From NCBI GenBank assembly GCA_037893245.1, contig JBAIAA010000443.1, positions 1,860,001 through 1,924,000 of the forward strand: DNA of 64,000 nucleotides, written 5' to 3'. Each line of letters starts with the position of its first letter. Position 1 is the stretch's first letter. The position numbers and the translations under genes are program-made. The stretch comes from Crossaster papposus. Its lineage: Eukaryota; Echinodermata; Asteroidea; Velatida; Solasteridae. The notes beneath the pieces were generated by a model that saw only the letters and a list, made by a program, of their open reading frames with translations, did not search any database and was not told the origin of the DNA. Shown piece after piece: positions 54,293-64,000 of this stretch.

Positions 54293-55559
54293 GGGGCGAG
54301 GACAATTGTATGCGGTAAAACTTATATACAAATATTTGCAAGCCCAGCTGAAAAGCACCCCTTCAATAATTTCAAAGGAGACTAAGAAACAATAGTTGGG
54401 AAATTTAAATGTCAAGAAATTACCGGACGCAGATGATACTGGGCACAGATGAAAAACCTCGGCTGTATGAGTTTTCATATATACAATGGAACTAGGGTGT
54501 TAAATAGGCCTAATCACTCAAGCGTGATACAACGATATAGCCTGTATACACGTCCACCGCATCAACGAAGCATACCTAGCAGCGTTAGCGTGTGTACACG
54601 TCCACCGCGGGTATGCTAGTAACGCCAGGCGTGTATAGACGTCCACCGCAACGTGTGCTAGTAACCACAACAATCAAGAACACTTTTGCACGGTGCACAC
54701 ACGTCATCCGCTGGTTCAAACTGCCATGCCTGACGGGTTAACGCGTCATCCGTGGATAGTAAACGATTTTTTCCGGCCTTGCTTGTGGCATGCTTTATCA
54801 GTCATCCGTTTTGAATTTTGTGTACACGTTCTCCGGCGCGAACTGGTTTAAGGTTTCCCCGCAAACGAATTGGGGAGGAAAATAAAAACGGTCTCAATAT
54901 ATTTACCATTGTGTTTTTGTCAGATCGTTTATTGAACACAAATGAAAAGCGAAAGTGTTATCCAATGCCAGGTCTGTATAGGCCTATCGAATTAAGAGAA
55001 TAACATAACAATAAAGCTACAATTCATTGTGTAGTATCACTATGTGTAGCCGTTTAACCGATTATTCGCGCAGACGATACTTTGTTTCTGAAGAGACGGA
55101 TGGATGTCAGATGATTCGTAATTTGTTATTTAGCCGGAGTTGCAATACCGGCCATTATCGGGTGTCCAGTGTCGACACTGAAGGGGAAAACACCGTGAAA
55201 AAAGCTCTCAAATGACGGATTGAATTCAACGCAAACTCAAAAGTCCCATTCACGACACGAAAGAGGAATACTCCTACGTTTGACCTGTTGGCACAATAGA
55301 AGAGAGATGATACTAGTAAGGTTCCTAGGGGAATAACACATCAAGAAAATGGAAATTTTACAAAGGGAGAATATTGTAGAATCTTGAAATAAAAGTGCAT
55401 CTCGGTTTGGGCAGCAATGTGCCCTGCAGAATTGTTTTTTTCGCTTTTGAATTGAACTGAGAAAAAAAGTGCAATGTTTTTGTAGCTTTATTTACATTAG
55501 GGAGGTGGGAAGAATTAGTCGGGTCGTTTTTAGTTCTTGTATTGGCTCATTGATTTTTT
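54293..55559. other. Gene-free stretch with short degenerate repeats
   Basis: Three degenerate units of GTGTA(C/T)ACGTCCACCGC occur at about 54541-54650, each linked to a GTATGCTAG or CATACCTAG block. A TTAA-MITE right end (CCGGCGCGAACTGG) lies at about 54834-54848. No coding exon recognised. Confidence 0.45.
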
Positions 55560-57793
55560 TAATTTTATAAAGGCCTATTGACCCACTATACCCAAATCGA
55601 CTATGACAGTTTTCGCCTGGACATTCGAAATTCCACACTTACCGTCTCGGCCAATGATCCACCCAGTTTAGATTTACTTGTGGGATCCTACAACACAAAA
55701 CTTGCAGCCCTTCTTGATTAACATGCCCCACTGCAATCAGTCAGAGCTGAGAAACTCAAACGTAAAAGGTTGGAGCGACGCTGGCGACGTACACAACTTA
55801 CCGTTGACAGAGAACTATATAAGACACAGAGAAATAAGGTCGTAAGGTTGATTAATGAAGCCAAAGCCAACTACTATCAGAATCTCATCTGTGAGAGCAA
55901 GGGTGATTGTCACCAGATCTTTCGTGTGATCGATAAACTAGTGTGTCGTAAGGTACTACCTGCACACACCTCGCTGGTGGAGCTGGCACATCGCTTTGCC
56001 TGTTTCTTTCCTGTGAAGGTAGAGACCACATGCGCTGATCTTGAGCTGCTGCAGAAATGGTCTTGTTCCTGGTGAACAGGGATAATAGTTGTAAAGCGCT
56101 TTGATACACCCACATTGTGGGAGTCTAAAGCGCTATATAAAAAAACAAAAAAAACAAAAAAACAAAAAAAAACGAACATGACAAGATCCAGAACTTAAGA
56201 CAGATTTGTGATGTTGGCAGAGTTAACTTTGCTGACGACTCGGTTCCTATTCTTCCGGATGGATGTGAACTTCGACTGGAAGGGGTCACATGTACCCAAG
56301 TGCAACAGCTAATGTGCAAATGCCCACCTAAGGTCTCCGATTTGGATCCGATACCAACCAAGCTTTTAAAGGGTTGCTTGCCGGAGATTGCGCCGGTGAT
56401 TACATCGATCGTCAACTCTTCTATCACACAAGGAATTTTTCCTGAAGCGTTCAAGTTTTCCACCATCACACCTATACCAAAACTTCAAAATATGAAGTCT
56501 GACCAGGCAGATAATCTCAAGCATTACAGGCCTATCACCAACTTACCGTTTTGCTCCAAGATTCTCGAAAAGATAGTTGCACAGCAACTTAACGATCACA
56601 TGACGAAGCTCAGAGCATGAAGATTTCCAGCACCTCTGAAAACCACAGAAGGTCATCGTCCTCAGCAGAGAGTGCCTCTTATCCGTTACAGTTTGGTGTT
56701 CCCCAGGGTTCTGTGCTGGGCCCACTCCTATTCAATGTGTATATACTACCACTGGGTGACATCATCCGACGTCATGGTCTCAGTTGTCACTTCTACGCCG
56801 ATGACACTCGATTGTACATTTCTGCAAGGCCAACGTCCAATGATGTGCATGATCGAGTGTTAGAGATGGAGCCATGCTGTGATGATATCAGGTGCTGGAT
56901 GTCGGCAAATTACTGTTAAGGAAGATTCCCAAAACTGTGGTTTCTATTGGAAACCACAATATCACTGCAGTCTCTGAGGTCAAGAGTTTGGGGGTGACAT
57001 TTGACATGAACATGAACATACAATCCCACATTAGGAATGTTTCTCGTTCTGCTACGTACCACTTGTACAATATTAGTAAAATCAAGCGATATCTTGGGCA
57101 ATCCGCCACAGAGCAGAATATTCATATGCTGGTTACTTCTCGTATTGATTATTGTAATGCTGTTCTAATTGGCCTCTCTGCCTCATCCATGGCTCCTTTG
57201 CAGAGAGTACAGAATGCTGCAGCCAGGTTGCTCACAGGTACCAAGAAATATGACCACATTACCCCAGCTCTCATGCAATTGCACTGGTTGCCAGTTAAGT
57301 ACAGGGTTATCTTTAAAGTGTGTCTCTTGGTGTCTCCATGGATATGCTCCTAATTACTTGTGTGACATGCTAAGTATTAGAGTTCCAACTAGATTTACTC
57401 GCTCTGCGCAAGACACGTCTCGATTAATTTGTCCTAATGCCAGGCTGGTTTCCGCAGGTGAGAGAATGTTTTCTGTGGCTGGTCCCCGCCTGTGGAACCA
57501 GCTTGGAATTCCCCTTAGAGAGTTTACTAGTTTCGACAGTTTTAAATTAGGTTTTAAAACACATCTTTTTAAGCAAGCTTTTTTAAATCTATAGGTAATG
57601 GTTTTATTCCCCACTAGCTAATGGTTATTTTGTTTGTAGTAATGGGCTTAATGTAGTTTTTATGTATTAATCATCACGTTTACTTCTTAATTAAATTAAT
57701 ATCGACTTTTACTTGTACAGCGCCTAGGAGCATTTTATGTTTTTTTGGGCGCTATAAAAATGTTAATTATTATTATTATTATTATTATTATTA
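55560..57793 (+). pseudogene. CR1/L2-type retrotransposon ORF2, degenerate
   Basis: In order: endonuclease-RT linker (HAPLQSVRAEKLKRKRLERRW, 55720-55780; NKVVRLINEAKANYYQNLI); an inserted retroposon tail (about 56010-56183); KVSDLDPIPTKLLKGCLPE and ITPIPKLQNMKSDQADNLKHY (RT finger blocks, 56330-56530); a deletion removing palm motif A; FGVPQGSVLGPLLFNVYI and CHFYADDTRLYISA (catalytic YADD, 56690-56825); thumb and tail (KSLGVTFDMNMNIQSH, RIDYCNAVLIGL, LQRVQNAAARLLTG, MFSVAGPRLWNQLGIPLREF). It ends with GCGCTATAAAAATG and (ATT)n at 57760-57793. Frameshifts at about 56620, 56910 and 57340 and the lost motif A make it inactive. It is closely related in layout to the 44.8-46.2 kb relic. Confidence 0.93.
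56010..56183 (+). mobile_element. Retroposon tail nested in the CR1/L2 relic
   Basis: TGTAAAGCGCTTTGATAC and CTAAAGCGCTATATAA followed by (AAAC)n-like repeats interrupt the ORF2 reading frame between the linker and finger regions. Related to the minus-strand tail at 37416-37480. The left boundary is approximate. Confidence 0.7.
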
Positions 57794-59120
57794 CCCACCT
57801 TTTTGGCCATGTCCACGAGATCATGTTGACCATTTTGAACCAAATTAATTTTAGTTTGTCTTAAAAAAACTTAAAATAAGCAAAATAAACTTAAGCGAAC
57901 TTAATACCTTAATGTCTCTACTGATTACGAATGCAGCCGTAAATGGGGATCTTAATGAACCTACCCTCCCCGAGTTTTGTCAAGCGCTCGAAGCCATCTC
58001 GACGTCGAATATTGAGGTCTGAAAAGTATAACTATGATGAATTTTTGACGTAACTTTTGGGGGGCATAATTAATCTTTGACGTACTTTTTTGTGGCCTTG
58101 GCGAATTTTTTGACGTATTGTTATTTAGGGATGGTGAATCTTTGCCGTAATTTTATTTGGCTGTGGTGAATCTTCGTCGAGTACAAGACAAGTTTTTCAA
58201 CTCATGTGTTGAAAGACTGCATTACTGCAATCATCGCAATAATTTTCAAATATATTGCTCTCATTACGTAACGTCCATTTGAGAAACGTTGATGTTATGT
58301 GCTGTACTCATTTCTGCCGAGCAATTATTTTCTAGAGATGAATGACACCTCTCTTCAATTTCCGTAATGGTCGCATCTCTTCATTTCCTAAATAGGCAAC
58401 CATTTTGGTCGGGAAATAAGACTGTAACCGATTAATCATGTCATTCGTGTCATGTCAAACGTTACGACCGACACTGCACCCTGCATGTAACTTGCCTTGG
58501 TACGATTAACGATTAAATTTAGGATAGTACCGTTAATGCTCTCATTAAGAAATCAGTAACTAGATGTTTATCTGGCGAAGAACCTTTTTCAAAAAAGGAG
58601 AATGTTATATCAATTTTCAACGATTTCCGTCCGGCAATCGTTGAAAAAACTATATTTTTAAGCACTGGCCCTCCCCCTACCCCTATACCCCAACCCATTT
58701 GTCTCTGTCACCACAACATTTGAACAGAGGTTAAAAGCCAAAATGTAAAGGGGTGGTCGATTATTTGTTTTACACTTGAACCTCGATCTGTATGAGTCCT
58801 GATGTTTTTAATACCTTTTCTCCAATATTTCAAACCCGACTTTAAGCGCATTTTGTGGTGACAGGTCACATTTATTAAATGTAGTTGGCTTTTCTTAAAG
58901 CAACCGCGGGAAATGTCACGGTCCGTAAACCAAACAAAAAAGCAAATAGTTTCCTTATTGTATCTAATTGGCTGAAGGAGCCAATTGTTTCTTTGAGTTA
59001 ACATGTTTGAGCTCAATGTTTTATACCGAATTTCCAGATTTTCTGTGTAAGATTTACTATGATAATAAGGTAAACCTAAAAATGTTACTTGTAATTTTTT
59101 TTCTTCTCCTGAATTCCTAG
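57794..59120. other. Gene-free stretch upstream of the secreted-protein gene
   Basis: No coding exon recognised. A short dyad TTTCAACGATT...AATCGTTGAAA lies at about 58617-58646. The 3' edge (59090-59120) is a long T/C tract ending CCTAG, a good 3' splice site, so part of this stretch is probably the 5' UTR intron of the next gene. Confidence 0.5.
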
Positions 59121-59161
59121 ACTAGTCTCCAGCCGGTACCTAGATCGTCCGACCAGCAAGT

Positions 59162-60148
59162 ATGCAGTTGTCCGTGTTACGGAGTACCTCCCTTACAGCG
59201 TGGTCGGGTTTCCTTCTGGTAGTACTTCTAGCCGGGCGTGGCTGCGACACCCTCCCGCTCGCTCAAGACCCCCGCACTACAGATGTAGCGCAGGAGCTCG
59301 GCTCACTGGAGAAAGCCGTCGATACTGCACATGAATTAAGAGAAGCACACCCCTCTCTGGGACTGGTTGGAGTCCTGGACAGACGTTCGAGTGGCGGAGC
59401 GGTCGACTACGAGAAGCCTAAACGGTCGTGGGGAGCTCCAAGCCCCAGAGCGCTAGTGGAGCATCCGAGTTACGACGACCCGTACACCATTTACGACGAC
59501 ACGCACTGGGGTGACTTTCTGCCTGTGTCGTCTTCCTCCTCCTCCTCGGAGCCAGAGACTGGTTTCTTGGGTGACTACGACCCTCTCAGTGGGGGGACTT
59601 TTGTCGGGAAAATACTCGATCCCTCCATTGCCCACAACGTGTATGCCGGTATGCCCTCGGGCATTGAAAGCTCAAGTTCTGGCTCGAAGTGGACGGCTGT
59701 CCAACCTCAGGAAGGACGAGACTCCCAGAACGTTCGACAGCCTTCAGAAAACGACGTCTTGAAACCAGATCTGGGGTTGATGGCATCGAACACGGACCAG
59801 AGCTTTCTGAAACCTCAACCAGAGGCCGAGGGCCGTCTAACTTCAGAGGAGTCTAATGAGACTGACACCCAAAATGACCTCGACCACGACTCCAGAAATC
59901 ATCAGGAGGATTCGCCCGTGAGCAACGCGCTGTCCGCGGTGCTTTCCGCGGACGGAGGTGCAGTTTCTACACAAGGTGGTGGCACAGGGAAGTCTTTTTC
60001 TGAAGTTTCTCCAAGCGCAGCAGGAAAGCTAAGCTCAGGGCCCAACGAGATCCGCGCGGAATCTGCATTGGCTGCAGCGGAAGGAGGCGCTATTTCAGAC
60101 ATGGTTGCCGTTGAAAAAGTTAGCAAAATACCTGTTCCAAAGTCTTGA
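59162..60148 (+). CDS. Putative secreted acidic Ser-rich protein, main exon
   Basis: An open frame of 328 codons, the longest non-repetitive one here, with GC- and CpG-rich codon use unlike the flanks. Residues 1-30 form a signal peptide (hydrophobic core GFLLVVLLAG). The chain is acidic and Ser-rich, with a poly-Ser run (123-129), an SSSS run (170-173), dibasic sites RR (74-75) and KR (87-88), a Tyr/Asp-rich patch (YDDPYTIYDDTHWGDF) after KR, and one N-glycosylation sequon (NET, 232-234). No Cys follows Cys28, so there are no disulphides. The layout fits a granin-like or neuropeptide precursor, but no bioactive peptide or C-terminal amidation signal is recognised. A 5' splice acceptor at 59120 precedes the ATG by 41 nt. 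The frame may end here (TGA 60146-60148) or splice at GT 60119 to the exon at 60563. Confidence 0.72.
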   Translation: MQLSVLRSTSLTAWSGFLLVVLLAGRGCDTLPLAQDPRTTDVAQELGSLEKAVDTAHELREAHPSLGLVGVLDRRSSGGAVDYEKPKRSWGAPSPRALVEHPSYDDPYTIYDDTHWGDFLPVSSSSSSSEPETGFLGDYDPLSGGTFVGKILDPSIAHNVYAGMPSGIESSSSGSKWTAVQPQEGRDSQNVRQPSENDVLKPDLGLMASNTDQSFLKPQPEAEGRLTSEESNETDTQNDLDHDSRNHQEDSPVSNALSAVLSADGGAVSTQGGGTGKSFSEVSPSAAGKLSSGPNEIRAESALAAAEGGAISDMVAVEKVSKIPVPKS

Positions 60149-60562
60149 AACATAACTGCCTGTATAGAAAAAGAAAAAAACACCTTAATATCTAAACAGA
60201 TTCACGTAAATGTATTACCTCAAGACACGGCAGCATGGCGGCTCAGACCTTTTAGATTTTTTTCCGCGGTTTGTTCTACTCCTCATTGGACCATGACGCG
60301 CGTTCCAAATCCGCACATGCTTCTTCTTCGCTATATAATAACAATATAGCCTTAATGACCGCTAGCCAAATTCGAGTCCGTGGTGGATTGTATAGGTAAA
60401 ACTAGACACATTCCGTTTGCAGCTATCCAAAAACCGAACACATGTCCAAAGGAGTTTAGAGCATGAATAAAGAATATCTTTTGGTAGTTTTTTGAAAGTT
60501 GCAAAAGATATTATGTCCCTTTAAAACAACTAGTATAGTGTAACCTCCTTTTTTGTTTTTAG

Positions 60563-60727
60563 ATCGCAGGTGCCCTACGTCCTGGGACCAGCAAAGACAG
60601 GATTCCCAACGGCATCACAGAAGATGACGTCATTGATGACTTGCTGGATTGGCTCTACGTCTTCACGGATCGGATTGTGGACCGCAAAGAAAGAAACTCC
60701 CAATACAAAAACGATGCTCTTGTCTAA
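60563..60727 (+). CDS. Candidate last exon of the secreted-protein gene
   Basis: After a TTTTTTGTTTTTAG acceptor (60561-60562) the phase-0 frame reads IAGALRPGTSKDRIPNGITE, then DDVIDDLLDWLYVFTDRIVD and RKERNSQYKNDALV before TAA. The acidic, amphipathic helix-like composition supports coding. A phase-0 donor AAA|GTTAGC at 60119 in the preceding exon would give a 373-residue protein ending with this segment in place of nine residues. The other open frame here, starting at an alternative GTG, has atypical composition. A matching exon further upstream cannot be excluded. Confidence 0.5.
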   Translation: MAGALRPGTSKDRIPNGITEDDVIDDLLDWLYVFTDRIVDRKERNSQYKNDALV

Positions 60728-60747
60728 ACTAAACCGGGCCACATGTA

Positions 60748-61033
60748 CACTGTAAAACAATTACCGTAAAATTTACCGTCAAACGTCGTGCAGCGAGATG
60801 CCAGGTTTCGACAGTACGATGTAGGGTCGGACCGTATTCGACTTTAGACTGATGAACCATATTTGTTTACGGTGACAAGTCTGTAAATGTTGCCCCTTTA
60901 CACATTTTTCACCGTAACAATACGGTTTATCGGTATATACAACTACGGTCCGACCGTAAAAAAATACGGTCGAATCTTGGCATCTTGCTGCACGACTTTA
61001 TACCGTAAATTTTACGGATGTTTTTTTACAGTG
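60748..61033. mobile_element. MITE with CACTGTAAAA ends, 286 bp
   Basis: CACTGTAAAA and TTTTACAGTG termini, with further inverted matches (TACCGTAAAATTTACCGT against ACCGTAAATTTTACGG, CGTCGTGCAGC against GCTGCACGA, and GGTCGGACCGTA against TACGGTCCGACC). It begins 21 bp after the candidate stop codon, so it would form much of that transcript's 3' UTR. Confidence 0.85.
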
Positions 61034-61335
61034 TGGGCTATCACAATTTCTGGTCTTCTTTTTCAAGTTTTAGTTGTTTTTCTATTGGAATCGTAGCCTA
61101 AATACCGTCCCACCAAAGCCTGGATTCCCCAATCTGCGACCGAAGTCAGAGCATGAAACTGTGGTTTCACTAATTTGGCCTTACGCACTAATGACTATTA
61201 ATATGAATGTAGGTGACGTGTGAAGAATACTTTTATGGTGACAAATGGAATGTTTTATTCCACGAGGCACAACCACGTGGTAGCTGTGTTCATCAGCTTG
61301 CATAATTTGATTGTTCTTGAGGAATTTTGAGTAAT

Positions 61336-62288
61336 ATAGGTTTCCCCGGACGATATCGCAAAATGTGCACATAAATTTGTAACTGGTGCATTCGTTTTCG
61401 TGCGAAATATAGGTTTTCCCGGACGATATCGCAAAATGTGCACATACATTTGTAACTGGTGCATTCGTTTTCGTGCGAAATAGTATGAACGTTCACATTC
61501 CCGTTTTCTATTTAACAATTGATAATTCGTTTTGCATAATGATGCATCCAGTCGTAAGAAATCAGCACACGTTTTCCCGAATGTGCACTGAATTTAGTAT
61601 ATTAATAGTTCATTTTAGCGCAAATTTGAATGCACACCCGCAATCATGTTTTCCTTTTAATTTATCAACAATCAATTTCGCTAAATGTGCAGCCGATTTT
61701 CTACGCATTTGTATGCCTGGTCAAGCATTGGAATCCATATGTGTTATCAAAAGTAACATATGGAGAATTAAACCAGGTGGTCTCGTCTTTGAAACTACCA
61801 AATAAATGCTATAGGCCCTATGAACCACTAAGTTGAAGAAAACAATCTTTCTTTGCTCAGCATTTGCCACGATCGCATCATATAGCTAGATATTACTTTA
61901 TGCCCCCTAAAATTTTCCAGTAATGGCTGCAAGATGGAGATACAGACGAGTCTCGGACGTTGATCGAAATCGTAAATTATAACAAATGAAAAAAAAAATT
62001 CAATTCAGGCCGTGACACAACGATAAATCGATTTGCTGCGAAATAGATTGCACACTCTTAATAATCGGCCACGCATACGTCAAACCGAAAGCCCAATCAC
62101 GTGTTTGTAATCGTTTATATGAAACGCTAAGCACATTCATTTATTTGAATTAAACAAAATAAAATTGAATGCTCGTTTTTGCGAAAATGAAACTCGGACA
62201 TACGTCGTTCTGAAATTTAGCGCGAAATTGAATACATATTTTACAAATGAATGTGCACATTTTGCGATATCGTCCGGGAAAAACCTAT
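61336..62288. mobile_element. Family A copy with duplicated left end
   Basis: A 73-bp left-end fragment (61336-61408) is directly followed by a complete left end (61409). The copy then runs to the inverse end at 62288. The transposase fragment is cut after DRNR and joined to the right-half sequence at about 61975; the M2 repeat is therefore absent. Confidence 0.9.
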
Positions 62289-63239
62289 ATTAAGAACAAC
62301 TAAGTATAATCATAATTGGTTTTTTTGGGGGGCCGATATTTCAAATACTATTGTATCTTGTATATATCTATTACAATTATCGACACTGTGATTTCAGATG
62401 TGACAATAATAATTCACTTTAAAAAAATAATTCACCCATAAAAACAATGTTGAAAACCACTTTAAGGTATAGAGTCTAGTTTTTATTCTTTGGAAAAATA
62501 ACATTTATCGCAAACAATTGGTTGCATTTATTGGCGATGACGAACTATTGTTAAAACCAGGTTGTTCATAATAATAATTAATTGTTGTTACAACGATAAA
62601 CTTCGATTGATAAACCAAGCTTGACTCTGTCTATCAGATAAATATTGATACAAAAATGTATAATGTAACGTAAAACTAGTCTTGCCAAAGGTAAAATAAG
62701 GGAATAAAAAAAATAAAAACAAGTTATGTGGTGCGAACTAATGACTCAACTCAACGAGCCCTTCACCGACTCCATAGGACTCCATACTAACCCGTGTACC
62801 GGTTCGCAACTTATTTTCTAGCAGTTGGGTTGTGCGTGAATGTATATTCAAGTGAAAGAACAATGGTGGCAACTCAACTACATCAAAGAACTGTAATGAA
62901 CGGCTGTTCTCAACCAACTCACCAATAGCCTAGTTGGTAGAGAGATGAGCTATTGATCGAAAGGTCTGTGGTTCGAATTTGGCTATCGTTAACATTATTA
63001 ACCATAGAGCAAGGCTGAAGGGGAAAATGGGCAGGTTACCTAAGTGCCTTGAAAAATATAACAAGAACCGCTACACGAGATAATTTATAGTGACTTTCGA
63101 ATCTACAGGATTCTTGGGTTTCCGGCCTTCCACACCCCCCTCATTATGCTCTTTTCTTACATAGGCCTATACGATGTTTGTCAGAGTAGACAAATCTTGA
63201 TGTACCTTAGCAATTCACACTCAAAAATTTAAGGTCAAT
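62289..63239. other. Gene-free stretch
   Basis: Only a tRNA-like segment at 62925-62986 was recognised. Confidence 0.4.
62925..62986 (+). other. tRNA-like segment (SINE head or decayed tRNA)
   Basis: ATAGCC and GGCTAT can pair as an acceptor stem; a box A-like TAGTTGGTAGAG and a box B GGTTCGAAT are present. At 62 nt it is too short for a complete cloverleaf, so a working tRNA is unlikely. Confidence 0.45.
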
Positions 63240-63480
63240 CGAATTCTACGTTTTGTCAAGACGCCGTCAAGATGTGGTACGGCAGTAGTGCGATAGTGCC
63301 ACTGCCACGACAGTGTTACAAATTATTACGATGAAGTTACGACATCGTTAAGATTTGTCAGGGCGTACTATGAAATGCCAAGATTGTAATACGACGTCAC
63401 TACGGCGTCAGTACGATTTCGCAAGACGCCGGTACGACGTTAGTACGATTTAACAAGACGCCTGTACGATTTAATAATCA
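63240..63480. repeat. Degenerate GTACGA/GTCAAGACGCC repeats
   Basis: Recurring words CAAGACGCC, GTACGACGT, AGTACGATTT and ACGACGTCACTACG make a diffuse repeat block without a fixed period. It is not CRISPR-like: units are irregular and adjacent. Confidence 0.6.
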
Positions 63481-64000
63481 CATGACGAAAAAGGCGCAAT
63501 GGGAGAATTTTTGGATGTTGTGGTTGTCGTCATGATTCTTCGATCCATCCTTTTGCGCGTTTTGCTCAAGTTCGGCAGCGTGTGTGTTATAACTTTTCCT
63601 ACGATGGAAACAAACAAACAAACAAACAATGACAATCAACAAGAGTCACGTGATACAAAATACGTTCTTGGTGGCGTTTTGGTGGCGTCTTGTTCAAGTC
63701 GTGCTATATAGACGATGTCCTCTGACGTCACGTGTTTACATCTGTATTCAAATGTGCCCGGCAATAAGCGCACACATCGTGTTTTGCATAAAATGTGGTT
63801 GAGGAGTGACGCCACAAGTCAGACCAACTTTGAATTGTGTGACCTGTGATGTTGCCTCTTAACCAAATGTATGTAAAAACGATTCGTGCGCATATTGACG
63901 GGTACATTTGAGTAAACAGAGGGCACATAGTCTATAGGTTGCAGTACCATCGGAGTGGCATCGAATCAGCAACGTAGGTGTCGGGGCCACTACGAATAAG
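63481..64000. promoter_or_regulatory. Possible promoter-like region
   Basis: A 70-codon frame (63499-63711) has a hydrophobic start but no recognised domain. Downstream, CTATATAGA (63702-63710) and overlapping TGACGTCA and CACGTG motifs (63723-63734) resemble TATA, CRE and E-box sites. Any gene would continue beyond the window. Confidence 0.25.

Noticed and set aside
60570..60755. 61-codon frame from GTG 60570
   Set aside because: Overlaps the better-supported phase-0 exon frame, begins at a non-ATG codon and has a less protein-like composition.
62925..62986. Functional tRNA gene
   Set aside because: Has box A and B and a short acceptor stem, but is about ten bases too short for a cloverleaf with normal arms.
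63240..63480. Regulatory RNA or CRISPR-like repeat block
   Set aside because: Words recur irregularly with no fixed unit or spacers; a decayed repeat is simpler.

Overview
The window is nuclear DNA from an intron-rich, AT-rich animal genome, most likely a marine invertebrate (echinoderm, hemichordate, cephalochordate or similar). The evidence is one complete eight-exon syntaxin-5 gene with metazoan features, ePHD and THAP domain sequence, tRNA-derived SINEs, non-LTR retrotransposons and many cut-and-paste transposon relics. Phylum-level placement is inference; no mitochondrial or rRNA marker is present. Repeats of the palindrome ACATGT (as GTACATGTAC) occur throughout.

Layout. (1) 0.3-0.5 kb: a stop-riddled THAP domain relic. 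(2) 1.8-2.6 kb, minus strand: the first two coding exons of a PHF7/G2E3-like extended-PHD gene that runs off the left edge. (3) 2.6-6.3 kb: intergenic DNA with a TA-flanked DNA transposon carrying a retrotransposon fragment, then a perfect 38-bp-arm hairpin. (4) 6.3-29.3 kb, plus strand: syntaxin-5, all eight coding exons with canonical GT-AG junctions, 355 residues, with two conserved start codons and an overlapping uORF. Its introns hold hAT elements with 8-bp target duplications, one recurrent MITE family in several introns, an inverted SINE pair, tandem arrays and foldbacks. (5) 29.7-30.9 kb: a long-terminal-inverted-repeat element around a 30-bp tandem array, just downstream of the STX5 poly(A) signal. 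(6) 31-44 kb: mostly repeats, including an RTE-like pseudogene, a foldback, an orphan TATA box with a downstream splice donor, an internally deleted IS630-like transposon whose transposase intron still has splice sites, and a mariner-like relic. (7) 44.8-54.3 kb: a transposon cluster with two families sharing the terminus TAGGTTTTCCCGG; two copies are fused end to end into a 2.7-kb palindrome, and each carries a short open reading frame for a transposase N-terminus. (8) 55.6-57.8 kb: a degenerate CR1/L2-like retrotransposon. (9) 59.1-60.7 kb, plus strand: an unrecognised gene for a secreted, acidic, Ser-rich protein with a signal peptide and dibasic sites, plus a likely second coding exon. (10) 60.7-64 kb: MITEs and unassigned DNA.

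Only syntaxin-5 is complete. It acts in ER-Golgi membrane fusion. Nothing suggests that the three host genes work together; they are neighbours only. No CRISPR array, rRNA gene or convincing functional tRNA gene was seen.
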